Below, in pieces: positions 23,337-32,281 of a stretch of DNA of 47,327 bases. A program made the position numbers and the translations under genes. The DNA is from DATGLE01 sp035294325 (GTDB lineage Bacteria; Chloroflexota; Ktedonobacteria; Ktedonobacterales; Ktedonobacteraceae): contig DATGLE010000136.1 in the NCBI GenBank assembly GCA_035294325.1, positions 1 through 47,327 on the forward strand, written 5' to 3'. Position 1 is the stretch's first letter, and each line of letters starts with the position of its first letter. A model generated the notes under the pieces. That model was not told the DNA's origin and made no database searches. It was given only the letters and a program-made list of their open reading frames with translations.

Positions 23337-24341
23337 GTGAGGATGTTGAAGTGGTTGCCATTCTGTAGATTGAGATGGCTGATGCTCGTTTTAATACTGG
23401 TATGTTCCGCCTGCGGATCCGCTCAAAATCCACCACCACCGGCGAACAGTCTCACTCCAGGAAATACAGCCGTCCCGGGGCCAACGCAACAGCCTTCGGG
23501 CACGACAACCCTGCCAACGGTGTTCCTGATAGTGATGGAGAACCACGACTGGTCGGGGATCAAAGGTAATCCCGATGCACCATATATCAACGATACGCTG
23601 CTGCCGATGGCCTCTTATGCGCAGCAGTACTACAACCCTCCGGGCCTGCATCCCAGCGAGCCGAACTATCTCTGGCTGGAGGCCGGCACCAATTTTGGCG
23701 TCACCGACGATGGCCCGCCCGGCCTCAACCATCAGTCCAGCACACGGCATCTTACGACGCTGCTCAACCAGGCGCATATCTCCTGGAAGTCCTACCAGGA
23801 GGGCATCGATGGCACGACCTGTCCCCTCTCCGACAGCGGGATGTATGCGCCCAAACACAATCCAATGGTCTTTTTCGACGATGTTACGAATGACAACAAT
23901 CCACAGTCGGCCTACTGCATCGCCCATGTGCGTCCTTATTCGGAGTTGCCGGGGGATCTCCAGCACAATAGCGTCGCGCACTACAACTTTATTGCGCCCG
24001 ATCTATGCGATGATATGCATACAGCCTGTTCCCCATCCTACAATGCCGTGAAGCAAGGCGATACATGGCTGGCCTCCCAGATCCCGCTCCTGCTTGCCTC
24101 CCAGGCATACAAAAAGGGCGGCATCATCTTCATTACCTGGGATGAGGGCGAGGGTGGGGATGGTCCCATTGGCCTGATCGTGCTCTCTCCATATGCGAAG
24201 GGACATGGCTACTCGAACACAATCCACTACACGCATAGTTCAACGCTGCGCACAATAGAGGAGATCTTTGGGGTGAGGCCGCTGCTCGGCGCCGCTGCTC
24301 AGGCGCCCGATCTGAGCGACCTCTTCAGCAAGCTCCCCTGA
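23337..24341 (+). CDS. Secreted lipoprotein phosphoesterase (PF04185-type acid phosphatase/phospholipase C superfamily)
   Basis: A signal peptide with lipobox (LVCSAC, Cys at about residue 26) predicts an anchored outside enzyme. After a Pro/Thr-rich linker the domain starts with FLIVMENHDWSGI, the family's metal-binding E-N-H motif. HNPMVFFDDV, the central DDMH segment and the C-terminal FITWDEGEGGDG plus SPYAKGHGYS are typical; the latter hold the second metal/phosphate ligands. 334 residues is normal. The start GTG 23337 follows TTGAGG; ATG 23343 is an alternative. The substrate is unknown. Confidence 0.88.
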   Translation: MRMLKWLPFCRLRWLMLVLILVCSACGSAQNPPPPANSLTPGNTAVPGPTQQPSGTTTLPTVFLIVMENHDWSGIKGNPDAPYINDTLLPMASYAQQYYNPPGLHPSEPNYLWLEAGTNFGVTDDGPPGLNHQSSTRHLTTLLNQAHISWKSYQEGIDGTTCPLSDSGMYAPKHNPMVFFDDVTNDNNPQSAYCIAHVRPYSELPGDLQHNSVAHYNFIAPDLCDDMHTACSPSYNAVKQGDTWLASQIPLLLASQAYKKGGIIFITWDEGEGGDGPIGLIVLSPYAKGHGYSNTIHYTHSSTLRTIEEIFGVRPLLGAAAQAPDLSDLFSKLP

Positions 24342-24347
24342 GAGGGA

Positions 24348-24411
24348 GTCTGATATTCAGCATCCTTGCTCTCTCGCGCCTGGCTGGCGCGCGACCCCGC
24401 CGCGCAAAGCG
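24348..24411. repeat. Left end and outer arm of a compound palindrome
   Basis: GTCTGATATTCAGCATCCTTG matches the left end of copy 2 at 2090, followed by GCGCCTGGCTGGCGCGCG. It begins 6 bases after the phosphoesterase stop codon and has no clear core. Confidence 0.5.
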
Positions 24412-24582
24412 TGTGGTTCTGGCTGTTCTCCTCATGAGGCAGCTACCGGCAAGCATGCAACCCCCGGTCCCTTGCATTGACAGGTCTCGCAATCGCGTAA
24501 GATGCCGGAAGACAATGCATAAAATCCTTTTCTTAGAAGGTGAAACCTTCTGTGTCGCTCTATCGTGTTGGCTTCAGGTGCA

Positions 24583-24774
24583 ATCGCCTGCTCGCGCCTG
24601 CGGCGCTCGCTTTATGGGTTTGGCCCGCATACCAAACCCATCTCAGGCGCGGCTTCGCCGCGTAAAGGATGTAAGTGGTTGTGTGGGGAATGCGCGAAGC
24701 GCATTCCCCACACAACCACTTACAAAAGGCGAGCGCCGCAGGCGCGAGCAGGCGAAGGTGTCGGGAATCAGATG
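24583..24774. repeat. Compound palindrome copy 5, with a degenerate second core
   Basis: A small core (10-bp arms 24614-24623 and 24632-24641) is followed by a GGCGCGGCTTCGCCGCG arm and a main core with 26-bp arms (24670-24695 and 24699-24724, apex TGCGC-GAA-GCGCA), then GCGAGCGCCGCAGGCGCGAG and the terminus GGTGTCGGGAATCAGA. It fills most of the gap between the phosphoesterase and carbamoyltransferase genes (24342-24816), in which I see no gene. Confidence 0.8.
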
Positions 24775-24816
24775 TTTCTCTTGCGAGAGCGATAGTATGT
24801 ACCTGGAGGAGCATAG

Positions 24817-26550
24817 ATGTATACACTCGGGATCAACGCCGCGTATCATGACTCGGCTGCCTGCCTGGTCAGAGATGGGCAGGTAATCGCGGCGGCAGAG
24901 GAGGAACGTTTCACGCGCATCAAGCATGGCAAGCGTCCCATCCCCTTTTCCACCTACGAATTGCCGTTTCATGCCATCAACTACTGTCTTCAAGAGGGCG
25001 GCATCTCGCTTGTAGACGTTGAGCACATCGCTTATGGCTACGATCCCTATATCCTCCTGGCCCATGATCGCTCCAGCACCGTTCTCACGCTCCCGCTGGA
25101 GCCGAGCGCCCATCCGGTGCCGCCCGGCTGGGAGTCGGTATGGGATCCGCTCTTTGTGTCATCAATGATTAATGCGCCGCGTCACCTGGCCGGCGGCGTA
25201 CCGCACCATTTACAGGAGCGCTTTCGCGGCTTTCGCGCGAACGGCCCCTATCACTGGCATTTTGTCGAGCATCATACCGCGCATGCCGCCAGCGCCTTTC
25301 TGCCTTCACCGTTCGAACGCGCGGCAATTCTGACGCTCGATGGCCGCGGCGAGAGGGCGACCACCAGCTACAGCGTCGGCGATGGCACCTCGCTGGTCAG
25401 GCTGGGCCAGGTCAACTTTCCGCACTCGCTCGGCCTGCTTTATGAGCAGGTGACGGGCTACCTGGGCTTCCTGCATTCCTCGGATGAGTACAAGGTGATG
25501 GCACTGGCATCGTTCGGCAAGCCGCGCTACCTTTCGGACTTTCGTGAGATCATCCATGTGGGCGCCGACGGTCAATACACCATTGAGGAGCCGCGATTGG
25601 AGGAGCGATTCGGCCCGCCGCGCAGGCGTGGGGAACCGCTGGAGCAGCGGCATTATGATGTCGCGCACTCGCTCCAGTTGGCGCTGGAGGAGGCTGTGCT
25701 GGAACTGGCGCAGTGGCTCTACGACGCTACAAGGCTCGACGCGCTCTGCCTGGCCGGAGGAGTCGCGCTGAACTGCGTCCTGAATGCACGCCTGCGCGAT
25801 CAGGGACCGTTCAAGGAGATCTGGGTGCAGCCAGCGGCGGGCGACGCGGGGACGGCGCTAGGCGCGGCGCTCTGGATTGACGCTCAGGAGTGTGAGGCGC
25901 CGGCGCGCTCGTTTCGCATGGAGCACGCCTTTCTTGGCCCGGCCTACAACGATGAGGAGATCGAGCAGTTCCTGAGCTGGGCGAAGCTCCCCTACCGGCG
26001 CCCGGCCTCGCTTGTCGATGAAGTTGCCGGGATGCTGGCCCGGGATAAGGTCATTGGCTGGTTCCAGCAGCGTATGGAGTTCGGGCCGCGAGCGCTGGGG
26101 GCGCGCTCGATCCTGGCATCGCCACTGCATGCCTCCATGCAGGCCCGGCTCAACGAGATCAAGGATCGCGAAGATTTTCGCCCCGTGGCCCCGGTAGTCC
26201 TGGAGGAAGAGGCGGCCAGCTGGTTCGTTGATGCGCGCCCGTCTCCTTTCATGCTCTTTGTCTACGAGGTACTGCCTGAAAAAGCCGATTTCATTCCGGC
26301 TGTGCGTCACGTTGACGGAACGGCGCGTATCCAGACCATCAATCGCCGGCAGCACCCGCTCTACTACGACCTGCTCAAAGCGTTCCAGGCGCGTACCGGC
26401 GTTCCGGTGCTGGTCAATACCTCATTCAATACCAGGGGTGAGCCAATTGTCTGCACGCCGCGCGATGCCGTCGAGTGCTTCTGGACCTCGCCGCTGGATG
26501 CGCTCGTCATTGGCTCGTGCATTCTGGAAAAACCACAGGTCGGTGCGTAA
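24817..26550 (+). CDS. NodU/CmcH-family carbamoyltransferase (577 aa)
   Basis: Transfers a carbamoyl group to a hydroxyl, usually on a sugar or natural product. The N-terminal YrdC-like/Kae1-like half begins LGINAAYHDSAACL with EEERFTRIKH and has the metal site VEHHTAHAASAF and the TLDGRGE motif. The C-terminal half has the family's EFGPRALGARSILA, KDREDFRPVAPVV and LVNTSFNTRGEPIV. Full length and intact. The ATG follows TGGAGGAGC. It overlaps the next gene as TAATG, so it is the first gene of a run with glycosyltransferases; a carbamoylated surface glycan or small molecule is the likely product (inference). Confidence 0.93.
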   Translation: MYTLGINAAYHDSAACLVRDGQVIAAAEEERFTRIKHGKRPIPFSTYELPFHAINYCLQEGGISLVDVEHIAYGYDPYILLAHDRSSTVLTLPLEPSAHPVPPGWESVWDPLFVSSMINAPRHLAGGVPHHLQERFRGFRANGPYHWHFVEHHTAHAASAFLPSPFERAAILTLDGRGERATTSYSVGDGTSLVRLGQVNFPHSLGLLYEQVTGYLGFLHSSDEYKVMALASFGKPRYLSDFREIIHVGADGQYTIEEPRLEERFGPPRRRGEPLEQRHYDVAHSLQLALEEAVLELAQWLYDATRLDALCLAGGVALNCVLNARLRDQGPFKEIWVQPAAGDAGTALGAALWIDAQECEAPARSFRMEHAFLGPAYNDEEIEQFLSWAKLPYRRPASLVDEVAGMLARDKVIGWFQQRMEFGPRALGARSILASPLHASMQARLNEIKDREDFRPVAPVVLEEEAASWFVDARPSPFMLFVYEVLPEKADFIPAVRHVDGTARIQTINRRQHPLYYDLLKAFQARTGVPVLVNTSFNTRGEPIVCTPRDAVECFWTSPLDALVIGSCILEKPQVGA

Positions 26551-27533
26551 TGGTCAGAGTTTCCGTGGTCGTCCCGACCTGTAAACGCCCCGCACTGCTC
26601 AGCCGCTGCATGGCGGCGCTGCTGGAGCAGGACTGCGCGCCGGATGATTATGAGGTCATTATCGTTGACGACGCTGCCAGTCCTGAGACGCGTCGCCAGG
26701 TGGAGCGCTGGGCGCAACGGGCCGCGCTGTGCAGGCAGACCGTCCGTTACCTGGCAGTGAGCGGCGCTGGCCGTGCACATGGCCCGGCGACGGCGCGCAA
26801 TATGGGCTGGCGCGCTGCGCGCGGCGAGATCATCGCCTTTACCGATGATGATTGTATTCCCGACCCGTGCTGGCTGCGAGTGGGCATGGCGGTTCTGGCG
26901 GGGGGTGTTGATGCCGCTGCCGGGCGCGTGGTTGTGCCACTGCCGGAGATACCTACCGATTACGAGTACGACGCCTCACATCTTGAGCATGGCGAGTTTG
27001 TCACTGCGAACTGCTTCTACCGGCGCGACGCGCTGCTGATGGTTGGAGGCTTTGATGAGCGCTTCACCGCCGCCTGGCGCGAGGATTCCGATCTCTTTTT
27101 CTCTTTGTTGGAGCGGCGCATAAAATGGGCGCGCGCGCCGGAAGCTGTTGTTGTGCATCCCGTGCGGCCTGCGCGCTGGGGCGTCAGCCTGCGACAGCAG
27201 CGCAAGAGCATGTTTAACGCGCTGCTCTACAAGAAGCATCCCGCCCTTTATCGCGAGAAAATCCAGGCCGCGCCTCCCTGGCGCTATTATGTGATTGTGC
27301 TCGCGTTGCTGGCAGGTTTGCTCGGTATAGGAACGCAGTCAAGGCTGCTGGCTCTGGTGGGGCTGCTGGTATGGGCCTGTCTCACGGCGCGCTTCTGCTT
27401 TGTGCGGCTGCGCCATACGTCGCGCGCTCCCGGGCATGTGGCGGAGATGATCGTGACCTCCATCGCAATTCCGCCGCTGGCGATCTTCTGGCGCCTGCGC
27501 GGTGCGCTCAAGTTTCGCGTGTTGTTTCTATGA
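26550..27533 (+). CDS. Family 2 glycosyltransferase with C-terminal membrane helices (327 aa)
   Basis: GT-A fold: VSVVVPTCKRPALLSRCMAA at the start, VDDAASPE, the nucleotide-sugar/metal motif FTDDDCIPDP (about residues 94-103), and GGFDERFTAAWREDSDLFF with the acidic E-D pair. Two hydrophobic helices at about 250-268 and 272-292 anchor the C-terminus to the membrane. The start is fixed by the TAATG overlap with the carbamoyltransferase. Its stop codon TGA lies in the first bases of a compound palindrome. Donor and acceptor sugars are not predictable. Confidence 0.88.
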   Translation: MVRVSVVVPTCKRPALLSRCMAALLEQDCAPDDYEVIIVDDAASPETRRQVERWAQRAALCRQTVRYLAVSGAGRAHGPATARNMGWRAARGEIIAFTDDDCIPDPCWLRVGMAVLAGGVDAAAGRVVVPLPEIPTDYEYDASHLEHGEFVTANCFYRRDALLMVGGFDERFTAAWREDSDLFFSLLERRIKWARAPEAVVVHPVRPARWGVSLRQQRKSMFNALLYKKHPALYREKIQAAPPWRYYVIVLALLAGLLGIGTQSRLLALVGLLVWACLTARFCFVRLRHTSRAPGHVAEMIVTSIAIPPLAIFWRLRGALKFRVLFL

Positions 27534-27694
27534 GTGTGTCTGATTTCCGATACTGGCGCTTGCGCCGGTCACTCGCACGGCTCCGCCGCACAAAGATGGT
27601 AAGTTGTTCGTGTGTGGCGCAGCCGCGGCTGCGCCACACACGAACAACTTACATAAGGCGAGCGCCGCAGGCGCGAGCAGGCCGGAGATAGAAG
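27532..27694. repeat. Compound palindrome copy 6, end overlaps a stop codon
   Basis: Starts GAGTGTGTCTGATTTCCGAT within the glycosyltransferase stop codon. Outer arm CGCACGGCTCCGCCGCAC, core with perfect 27-bp arms (27599-27625 and 27626-27652, no loop), right arm GCGAGCGCCGCAGGCGCGAG. Confidence 0.8.
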
Positions 27695-27707
27695 ACGGGG
27701 GAGAGCA

Positions 27708-28706
27708 ATGAAATTACCAGAATATATTCAGATTGAGCCTGTGGGACAATGCAACCTGCGCTGCCAGATGTGCTCGATCCAGTTTCGCCAGGATGGCCCG
27801 CCCTATGGACCGCCCGCCTTTATGGAATTTTCCACGTTTACGCGCATCATCGATCAATTTGAGGGCTTGCGGGAGCTGCACCTGCAAGGACTGGGCGAGC
27901 CGATGATGCATCCGCGTTTCTTCGATATGGTGGCCTATGCAGCGGAGCGGGGCGTCAAAGTGTCTACCAATACCAATCTGACGCTGCTCAACGACAGGCG
28001 GGCCGGGCGCTGCGTCACGAGCGGACTGGATTGCCTGCATATCTCCATCGATGGCGCAACCGCCGCGACCTATGAGCGCATCCGTGTGCGCGCCCACTTC
28101 GAGCGCGTGCAGGCCAACCTGGAACGTATCCTCGCTGCTCGCAAACGTTTCAACAGCGAGCGCCCGCACCTGCGCATGGTCATGGTCATCATGCGGCAAA
28201 ACCTGCACGAACTGCCCGACCTTGTGCGTTTCGCGCATCGCTGGTCGATGGAGAGCATCTTTGTGCAGCATCTCTGCCATGACTTCGGCGAGTCCAGCCT
28301 GCCGGAGCGCTACCTGCCCATGCGCGATTTCGTGCGAGAACAGACCTTGCTGGAGGAGGAGCCTGAGCGCATCGCATACTACTTCGGGGAGGCGCGCGCG
28401 GTGGCGGAAGAACTGGGCATCACGCTGCGCCTGCCGCGCACACGCATGCGCCTGCACCCGCCCGGTACCCCGGGGCCGCAGCGCTGCGACTGGCCCTGGC
28501 GCGGCGCCTATCTCAGCTACCAGGGCTACGCGATGCCCTGCTGCATGGTTTCGACGCCTGATCGCATCAACTTCGGCAATGTGACCGGGCAGGATGCCGC
28601 GCAGCTCTGGAATAGCGCTGCCTACCAGCGGTTTCGCGACCAGCTCTCATCCGCAGATCCGCCGGAGGTCTGCCGCTCCTGCTCAGTTTACCGTGGGACG
28701 TTCTAA
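27708..28706 (+). CDS. Radical SAM enzyme with SPASM-type C-terminal cysteines (332 aa)
   Basis: The radical SAM cluster motif is CNLRCQMC (Cys15, 19, 22), preceded by IQIEPVGQ as in many SPASM-type enzymes. The GGEP-like stretch is LQGLGEPMMHP and SISIDGATAATYERIR lies in the barrel. The C-terminus has further cysteines (QRCDWPWRG, MPCCM, VCRSCSVY) fitting a shortened SPASM/Twitch auxiliary cluster site. GAGAGCA serves as a weak ribosome site. It stands between two glycosyltransferase genes in the same direction, so it may modify the glycan or its precursor; a peptide substrate is also possible. Confidence 0.9.
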   Translation: MKLPEYIQIEPVGQCNLRCQMCSIQFRQDGPPYGPPAFMEFSTFTRIIDQFEGLRELHLQGLGEPMMHPRFFDMVAYAAERGVKVSTNTNLTLLNDRRAGRCVTSGLDCLHISIDGATAATYERIRVRAHFERVQANLERILAARKRFNSERPHLRMVMVIMRQNLHELPDLVRFAHRWSMESIFVQHLCHDFGESSLPERYLPMRDFVREQTLLEEEPERIAYYFGEARAVAEELGITLRLPRTRMRLHPPGTPGPQRCDWPWRGAYLSYQGYAMPCCMVSTPDRINFGNVTGQDAAQLWNSAAYQRFRDQLSSADPPEVCRSCSVYRGTF

Positions 28707-28714
28707 ATAATCGC

Positions 28715-28803
28715 TTACGAGCGCCTGCGGCGCTCGCCCTTTGTAAGTTGTTCATATGTAGTACATGTGAGAAGAGCCTGTACTACATATGAACAACTTA
28801 CAA
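28715..28803. repeat. Compound palindrome copy 7
   Basis: Left arm CGAGCGCCTGCGGCGCTCG, core with perfect 25-bp arms (28741-28765 and 28779-28803) around 13 bases. The first part of the core (TTGTAAGTTGTTC) resembles copy 6 but the rest differs. The apical GCGC is absent in this copy. Confidence 0.8.
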
Positions 28804-28865
28804 TTAATGCGCGTCGGAGCTGCGCGAATGTCTGGATGCATTCATTAAAGGAGAATTAAGAATAT

Positions 28866-29885
28866 ATGGCAATCGTTGATATTCTGCTGCCTACGTATAA
28901 TCGCCTCTCATCATTGATCATGACGCTCTCCGGCATCGCGGCGCAGACGCAGCCAGATCTACGTATTGTCGTTGCCGACCAGAGCCGCGAGCCGGCGAAG
29001 AATGTGCAGGTAGTGCAGACGCTGCGCCGCATCATCGAGGTGCGTGGATGGCCCGTCGAATGGTACACGCGGCCTCCCCTGCATGGCATCGCTGAACAGC
29101 GCGATTTCTTGCTCAAACATGCCAGCGCGCCATACGTGCTCTATCTCGATGATGATGTCTTTATGGAACCGTGGGTTGTTGAGGGGCTGCTGGCTGTGCT
29201 GCGCGCCGAGGGCTGCGGCTTTGTAGGAGCCTTTCCTGCTGGCCTGTCGCATCGCGATGATGTGCGGCCGCAGCAGCAGGTTATAGAATACTGGGAGGGA
29301 CCGGTGCGCCCCGAAGTCGTGGATCCCGGCTCTCCGCAGTGGGAGCGCTGGCAACTGCACCTCGCTGCCAACCTCTACCATGTGAGCCTGGCGCTGCCGC
29401 CGGGTGTGTCGCGGCGCTACAAGGTCGCCTGGGTGGCGTCGTGCGTGCTTTATGATCGCGCGAAGCTGCTGGAGGTCGGCGGCTTCTCGTTCTGGTCGCG
29501 GCTCCCGCGCTACCATTCAGGCGAGGAGGTGCTGGTGCAGAACCTGCTGATGAGGCGCTGGGGCGGCTGCGCCATTGTGCCGTCGGGAACATATTACTCG
29601 CAGGAGCCGACCACTGTGCTCAACGACGCTGGCACCGTTGATGGACATGCGCTCGACCTGCTGCCAGAGATGGTCGAGCGCTACGCGCCCGAAACACGCA
29701 CAGGTTTGTGGGGTGAGGAAGAAAACTATCTGGGAAAGGCAGGGGCCAGGCAGAGGGGGGACAAACCAGAGGGGTACCAGGCAGACGGAGGCCAGGCAGA
29801 GGGGTACCAGGCAGAGGGGGGCTTGCCCCCGTCTGGCCTCATTTCCTCAAAAAACCTTCATATGGATGGAGGATGTAATGGATAA
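28866..29885 (+). CDS. Family 2 glycosyltransferase with a repeat-derived C-terminal tail (339 aa)
   Basis: GT-A fold with VDILLPTYNRLSSLIMTLSG, VVADQSREP, the DxD-type YLDDDVFMEP (about residues 96-105), AWVASCVLYDRAKLLEVGGF and HSGEEVLVQNLL. After about residue 290 the protein passes into a low-complexity tail (EGYQADGGQ / AEGYQAEGG repeats) made by tandem DNA repeats at 29757-29842, which looks like a late addition. Ribosome site AAAGGAGAA. Its stop overlaps the start of the next glycosyltransferase by 8 bases. Confidence 0.87.
   Translation: MAIVDILLPTYNRLSSLIMTLSGIAAQTQPDLRIVVADQSREPAKNVQVVQTLRRIIEVRGWPVEWYTRPPLHGIAEQRDFLLKHASAPYVLYLDDDVFMEPWVVEGLLAVLRAEGCGFVGAFPAGLSHRDDVRPQQQVIEYWEGPVRPEVVDPGSPQWERWQLHLAANLYHVSLALPPGVSRRYKVAWVASCVLYDRAKLLEVGGFSFWSRLPRYHSGEEVLVQNLLMRRWGGCAIVPSGTYYSQEPTTVLNDAGTVDGHALDLLPEMVERYAPETRTGLWGEEENYLGKAGARQRGDKPEGYQADGGQAEGYQAEGGLPPSGLISSKNLHMDGGCNG
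29743..29842. repeat. CAGAGGGG tandem/inverted repeat inside the glycosyltransferase 3' end
   Basis: Repeated CAGAGGGGTACCAGGCAGA units bounded by an inverted pair (GGCCAGGCAGAGGGGGG at left; CCCCCGTCTGGCC at right). In frame it codes for the Gly/Gln/Glu tail. Confidence 0.6.
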
Positions 29886-30993
29886 TCCTTTTGCCTCCGG
29901 GCTTTTATGGCGTCTACCCGAGGCGCCGCGCAAAATCGCGCTGCTGCGCGCCTCGCGCATCGGCGATTTTCTCTGCGCCATCCCGGCGTTTCGCGCCCTG
30001 CGCCGCGCTCTGCCGGACGCGGAGATTGCGATGATTACGCTGCCCATGCTGCGCGATCTCGCGCTCAGGTTGCCGCATTTTGATCGCGTGATAGAGTTTC
30101 CCGGCTTCCCTGGCATTGCCGAGCAATTCTTTGATGCGCGCCGCACCACGCTCTTCTTTCAAAAGATGCAGGAGGAGCATTTTGACCTGGCAATCCAGAT
30201 GCAAGGCTCTGGCGTCAACTCCAATCCCTTCGCCCTGCTGCTTGGTGCGAAGGCGACGGCGGGCTTTGTGCGTGAAGGCGACCCCGCCGGGCGCCTCGCT
30301 GCCGCCCTGCCCTATCCGCGCAATGTGCATGAGGTGCGCTGCGTTCTGGCGCTGACGAGCTTTCTCGGCGCGCCAGAGCAGGGCGAGGAACTTGAGTTTC
30401 CGCTCTGGCGCGCCGATCATGACGAGGCGGCGGCGCTGGTGCAGGGGGCCGAGCCGCCGCTGATCGGGCTGCACGCGGCGGCTCGCGATGCTACGCGGCG
30501 CTGGTCGTTGGAGCGCTTCGCGGAGGCAGCCCGCGAGTTGCGCCGCCGCTATGGAGGCACAATCATCATCCTGGGCGAACCGGAGGAAACGGCGAGCGGC
30601 GCGGAACTGGAGCAGCAGGTGGGCGCGCCTTCTCTTAATCTCGTGGGGAAAACAACACTGGTAACGCTCGGCGCGGTCATCGCGCGGCTCTCACTATTGA
30701 TTACCAACGATACGGGGCCAGCGCATATTGCCTATGCGCTGCGCACGCCCACGGTTACGATCTTCGGTGCGGGAAATCCGGCCACCAACGGGCCATTGCA
30801 GGATGGGCCGTACCGTGTCCTGGCGCACCCCGTTCCCTGCCGGCCCTGTGGCTATACGCTCTGCCCCATCGGCTATCCCTGCCTTGATGGCGTCACCGTG
30901 CCGCAGGTCATGGCGGCAGCGCAGGAGATCATTAAACAAATCCCTCCATACTCTAAGAAATCCCAGGTAGTGCCATATAAAGATAAATGCTAA
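29878..30993 (+). CDS. Family 9 glycosyltransferase (heptosyltransferase-like, 371 aa)
   Basis: GT-B fold with the family's start IALLRASRIGDFLCAIPAFRAL (written here in parts: IGDFLCAIP), the middle IGLHAAARDATRRW and the C-terminal donor-site motif TNDTGPAHIAYAL followed by TVTIFG. A cysteine-rich end (PCRPCGYTLCPIGYPC) is common in this family. The start at 29878 follows GGAGGATG and overlaps the previous stop by 8 bases; the longer open frame upstream runs through the repeat in another frame. Members act on ADP-heptose or related sugars; the sugar here is unknown. Confidence 0.88.
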   Translation: MDNPFASGLLWRLPEAPRKIALLRASRIGDFLCAIPAFRALRRALPDAEIAMITLPMLRDLALRLPHFDRVIEFPGFPGIAEQFFDARRTTLFFQKMQEEHFDLAIQMQGSGVNSNPFALLLGAKATAGFVREGDPAGRLAAALPYPRNVHEVRCVLALTSFLGAPEQGEELEFPLWRADHDEAAALVQGAEPPLIGLHAAARDATRRWSLERFAEAARELRRRYGGTIIILGEPEETASGAELEQQVGAPSLNLVGKTTLVTLGAVIARLSLLITNDTGPAHIAYALRTPTVTIFGAGNPATNGPLQDGPYRVLAHPVPCRPCGYTLCPIGYPCLDGVTVPQVMAAAQEIIKQIPPYSKKSQVVPYKDKC

Positions 30994-31114
30994 CGCTCAA
31001 AATTGGTATTTATCTTTATGTGGCACTTTTTCCCTCCCTCAATCGTAACAGTATTGAGAAAATTTTCCTGGGGGGAAATCCTCTATCGTCTTCTGGATGC
31101 TAAGGGTAAAGAGT

Positions 31115-31432
31115 ATGCAGCAGAGTCTACAGATTCCGAAACAGGTGGTATTTGTCCCGGTGGTTCCCGTCGATTGCATTACCACCAGGCACACGCTGAG
31201 CCGGCTGCCTGTGGCAATGCAGGGCGAACCGGAGTGTATTTGTGGCGTGGCCCGTCGCATCGGCTATACCGGAAGCGGGGCCGGCGACCTGGCGATCTAC
31301 CGCGTGAAGATCAAAACAGATAAGCAAAAAGGCTTTGTCACGATCCCTAAATTATTTATTGTGAAAGATGGGGTATTCCAGGACTACGATCAATGGAAGC
31401 GTGAATGTGGTCAGGGCGCCAAGAACGACTGA
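31115..31432 (+). CDS. Hypothetical protein (105 aa)
   Basis: A small soluble protein with no recognised family. The centre has GEPECICGVARRIGYTGSGAGDLAIYRVKI with a C-x-C pair, followed by FVTIPKLFIVKDGVFQDYDQW. The ATG at 31115 is about 9 bases after AAGGG; ATG 31097 in frame is an alternative. Codon use is plausible, but without homologues this is a moderate call. Confidence 0.5.
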   Translation: MQQSLQIPKQVVFVPVVPVDCITTRHTLSRLPVAMQGEPECICGVARRIGYTGSGAGDLAIYRVKIKTDKQKGFVTIPKLFIVKDGVFQDYDQWKRECGQGAKND

Positions 31433-31624
31433 TGAGCAGGGATATAGGATCAGGATAAGGCTGATGGTGCATCTCCTGGCACTTTTCAGCAGGATAGAAG
31501 CGATATCTTCAGTGGCCTCGGGTGTCTCCGTCATGCGTTCTTCTAATGCACGAATGCAGCGTTGATAACTACGAACGTAATAGCCGGGATCGCGCTGCTA
31601 TAAGCTTCAAGTCAGGTTATTGAG

Positions 31625-32281
31625 ATGAACACGATGCCAGAACAGATCCCGATTGGAAACAATATTGCGCTTGGTGGCGATTTGCGTATCCCCCCGCAGC
31701 CGCGCGGCGTGGTGCTCTTCGCGCATGGCAGTGGCAGCAGCCGGCATAGCCCGCGCAATCAGTTTGTCGCGCAGGTCTTGCATAAGGCCGGCTTCGCAAC
31801 GCTGCTCATGGACCTGCTCACAGCGAAGGAAGAGGAGCAGGATCGCTACACGGCGCACCTGCGCTTCGATATCAACCTCCTGGGCGAGCGTGTAGCGGCT
31901 GCGACGAACTGGCTCCTGCAAAACACTGCCACCGGAAACCTCAAGATCGGCTATTTTGGCGCCAGCACCGGCGCGGCGGCGGCTCTTGTTGCCGCGGTTG
32001 AGCATCCTTACGCCGTCGGAGCCATTGTTTCGCGGGGTGGCCGGCCAGACCTTGCCGGCACAGCCCTATCACGAGTTCGGGCACCGACGCTCCTCATCGT
32101 CGGCGGACAGGATACGCAGGTCATCGAGTTAAATCGCACAGCCTTCTCACAGTTGCAGTGTGAGAAGAGCTTTGAAATCGTTCCCGGTGCCACCCATCTC
32201 TTTGAGGAGCCGGGCGCACTGGAACAGGTTGCCCAGCTGGCGAGCCAGTGGTTTACGCGCTACCTTGCCCTTCCATCCTGA
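31625..32281 (+). CDS. Alpha/beta hydrolase, dienelactone-hydrolase-like (218 aa)
   Basis: A short alpha/beta-hydrolase fold: VVLFAHGSGSSRHSPRN forms the oxyanion loop, GYFGASTGAAAAL holds the nucleophile Ser (about residue 112), LLIVGGQDTQVI contains the acid Asp and PGATHLFEEPG the catalytic His. It is followed after 172 bases by a phosphoribosyltransferase; the two families occur fused or adjacent in other bacteria. Substrate unknown. The ribosome site is weak. Confidence 0.87.
   Translation: MNTMPEQIPIGNNIALGGDLRIPPQPRGVVLFAHGSGSSRHSPRNQFVAQVLHKAGFATLLMDLLTAKEEEQDRYTAHLRFDINLLGERVAAATNWLLQNTATGNLKIGYFGASTGAAAALVAAVEHPYAVGAIVSRGGRPDLAGTALSRVRAPTLLIVGGQDTQVIELNRTAFSQLQCEKSFEIVPGATHLFEEPGALEQVAQLASQWFTRYLALPS

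Noticed and set aside
31352..31570. Minus-strand fragment reading YYVRSYQRCIRALEERM and ETPEATEDIASILLKSARR
   Set aside because: It looks protein-like and could be a decayed gene, but it has no start before an upstream stop, overlaps the 31115-31432 gene, and matches no family I recognise. Left out of the features.
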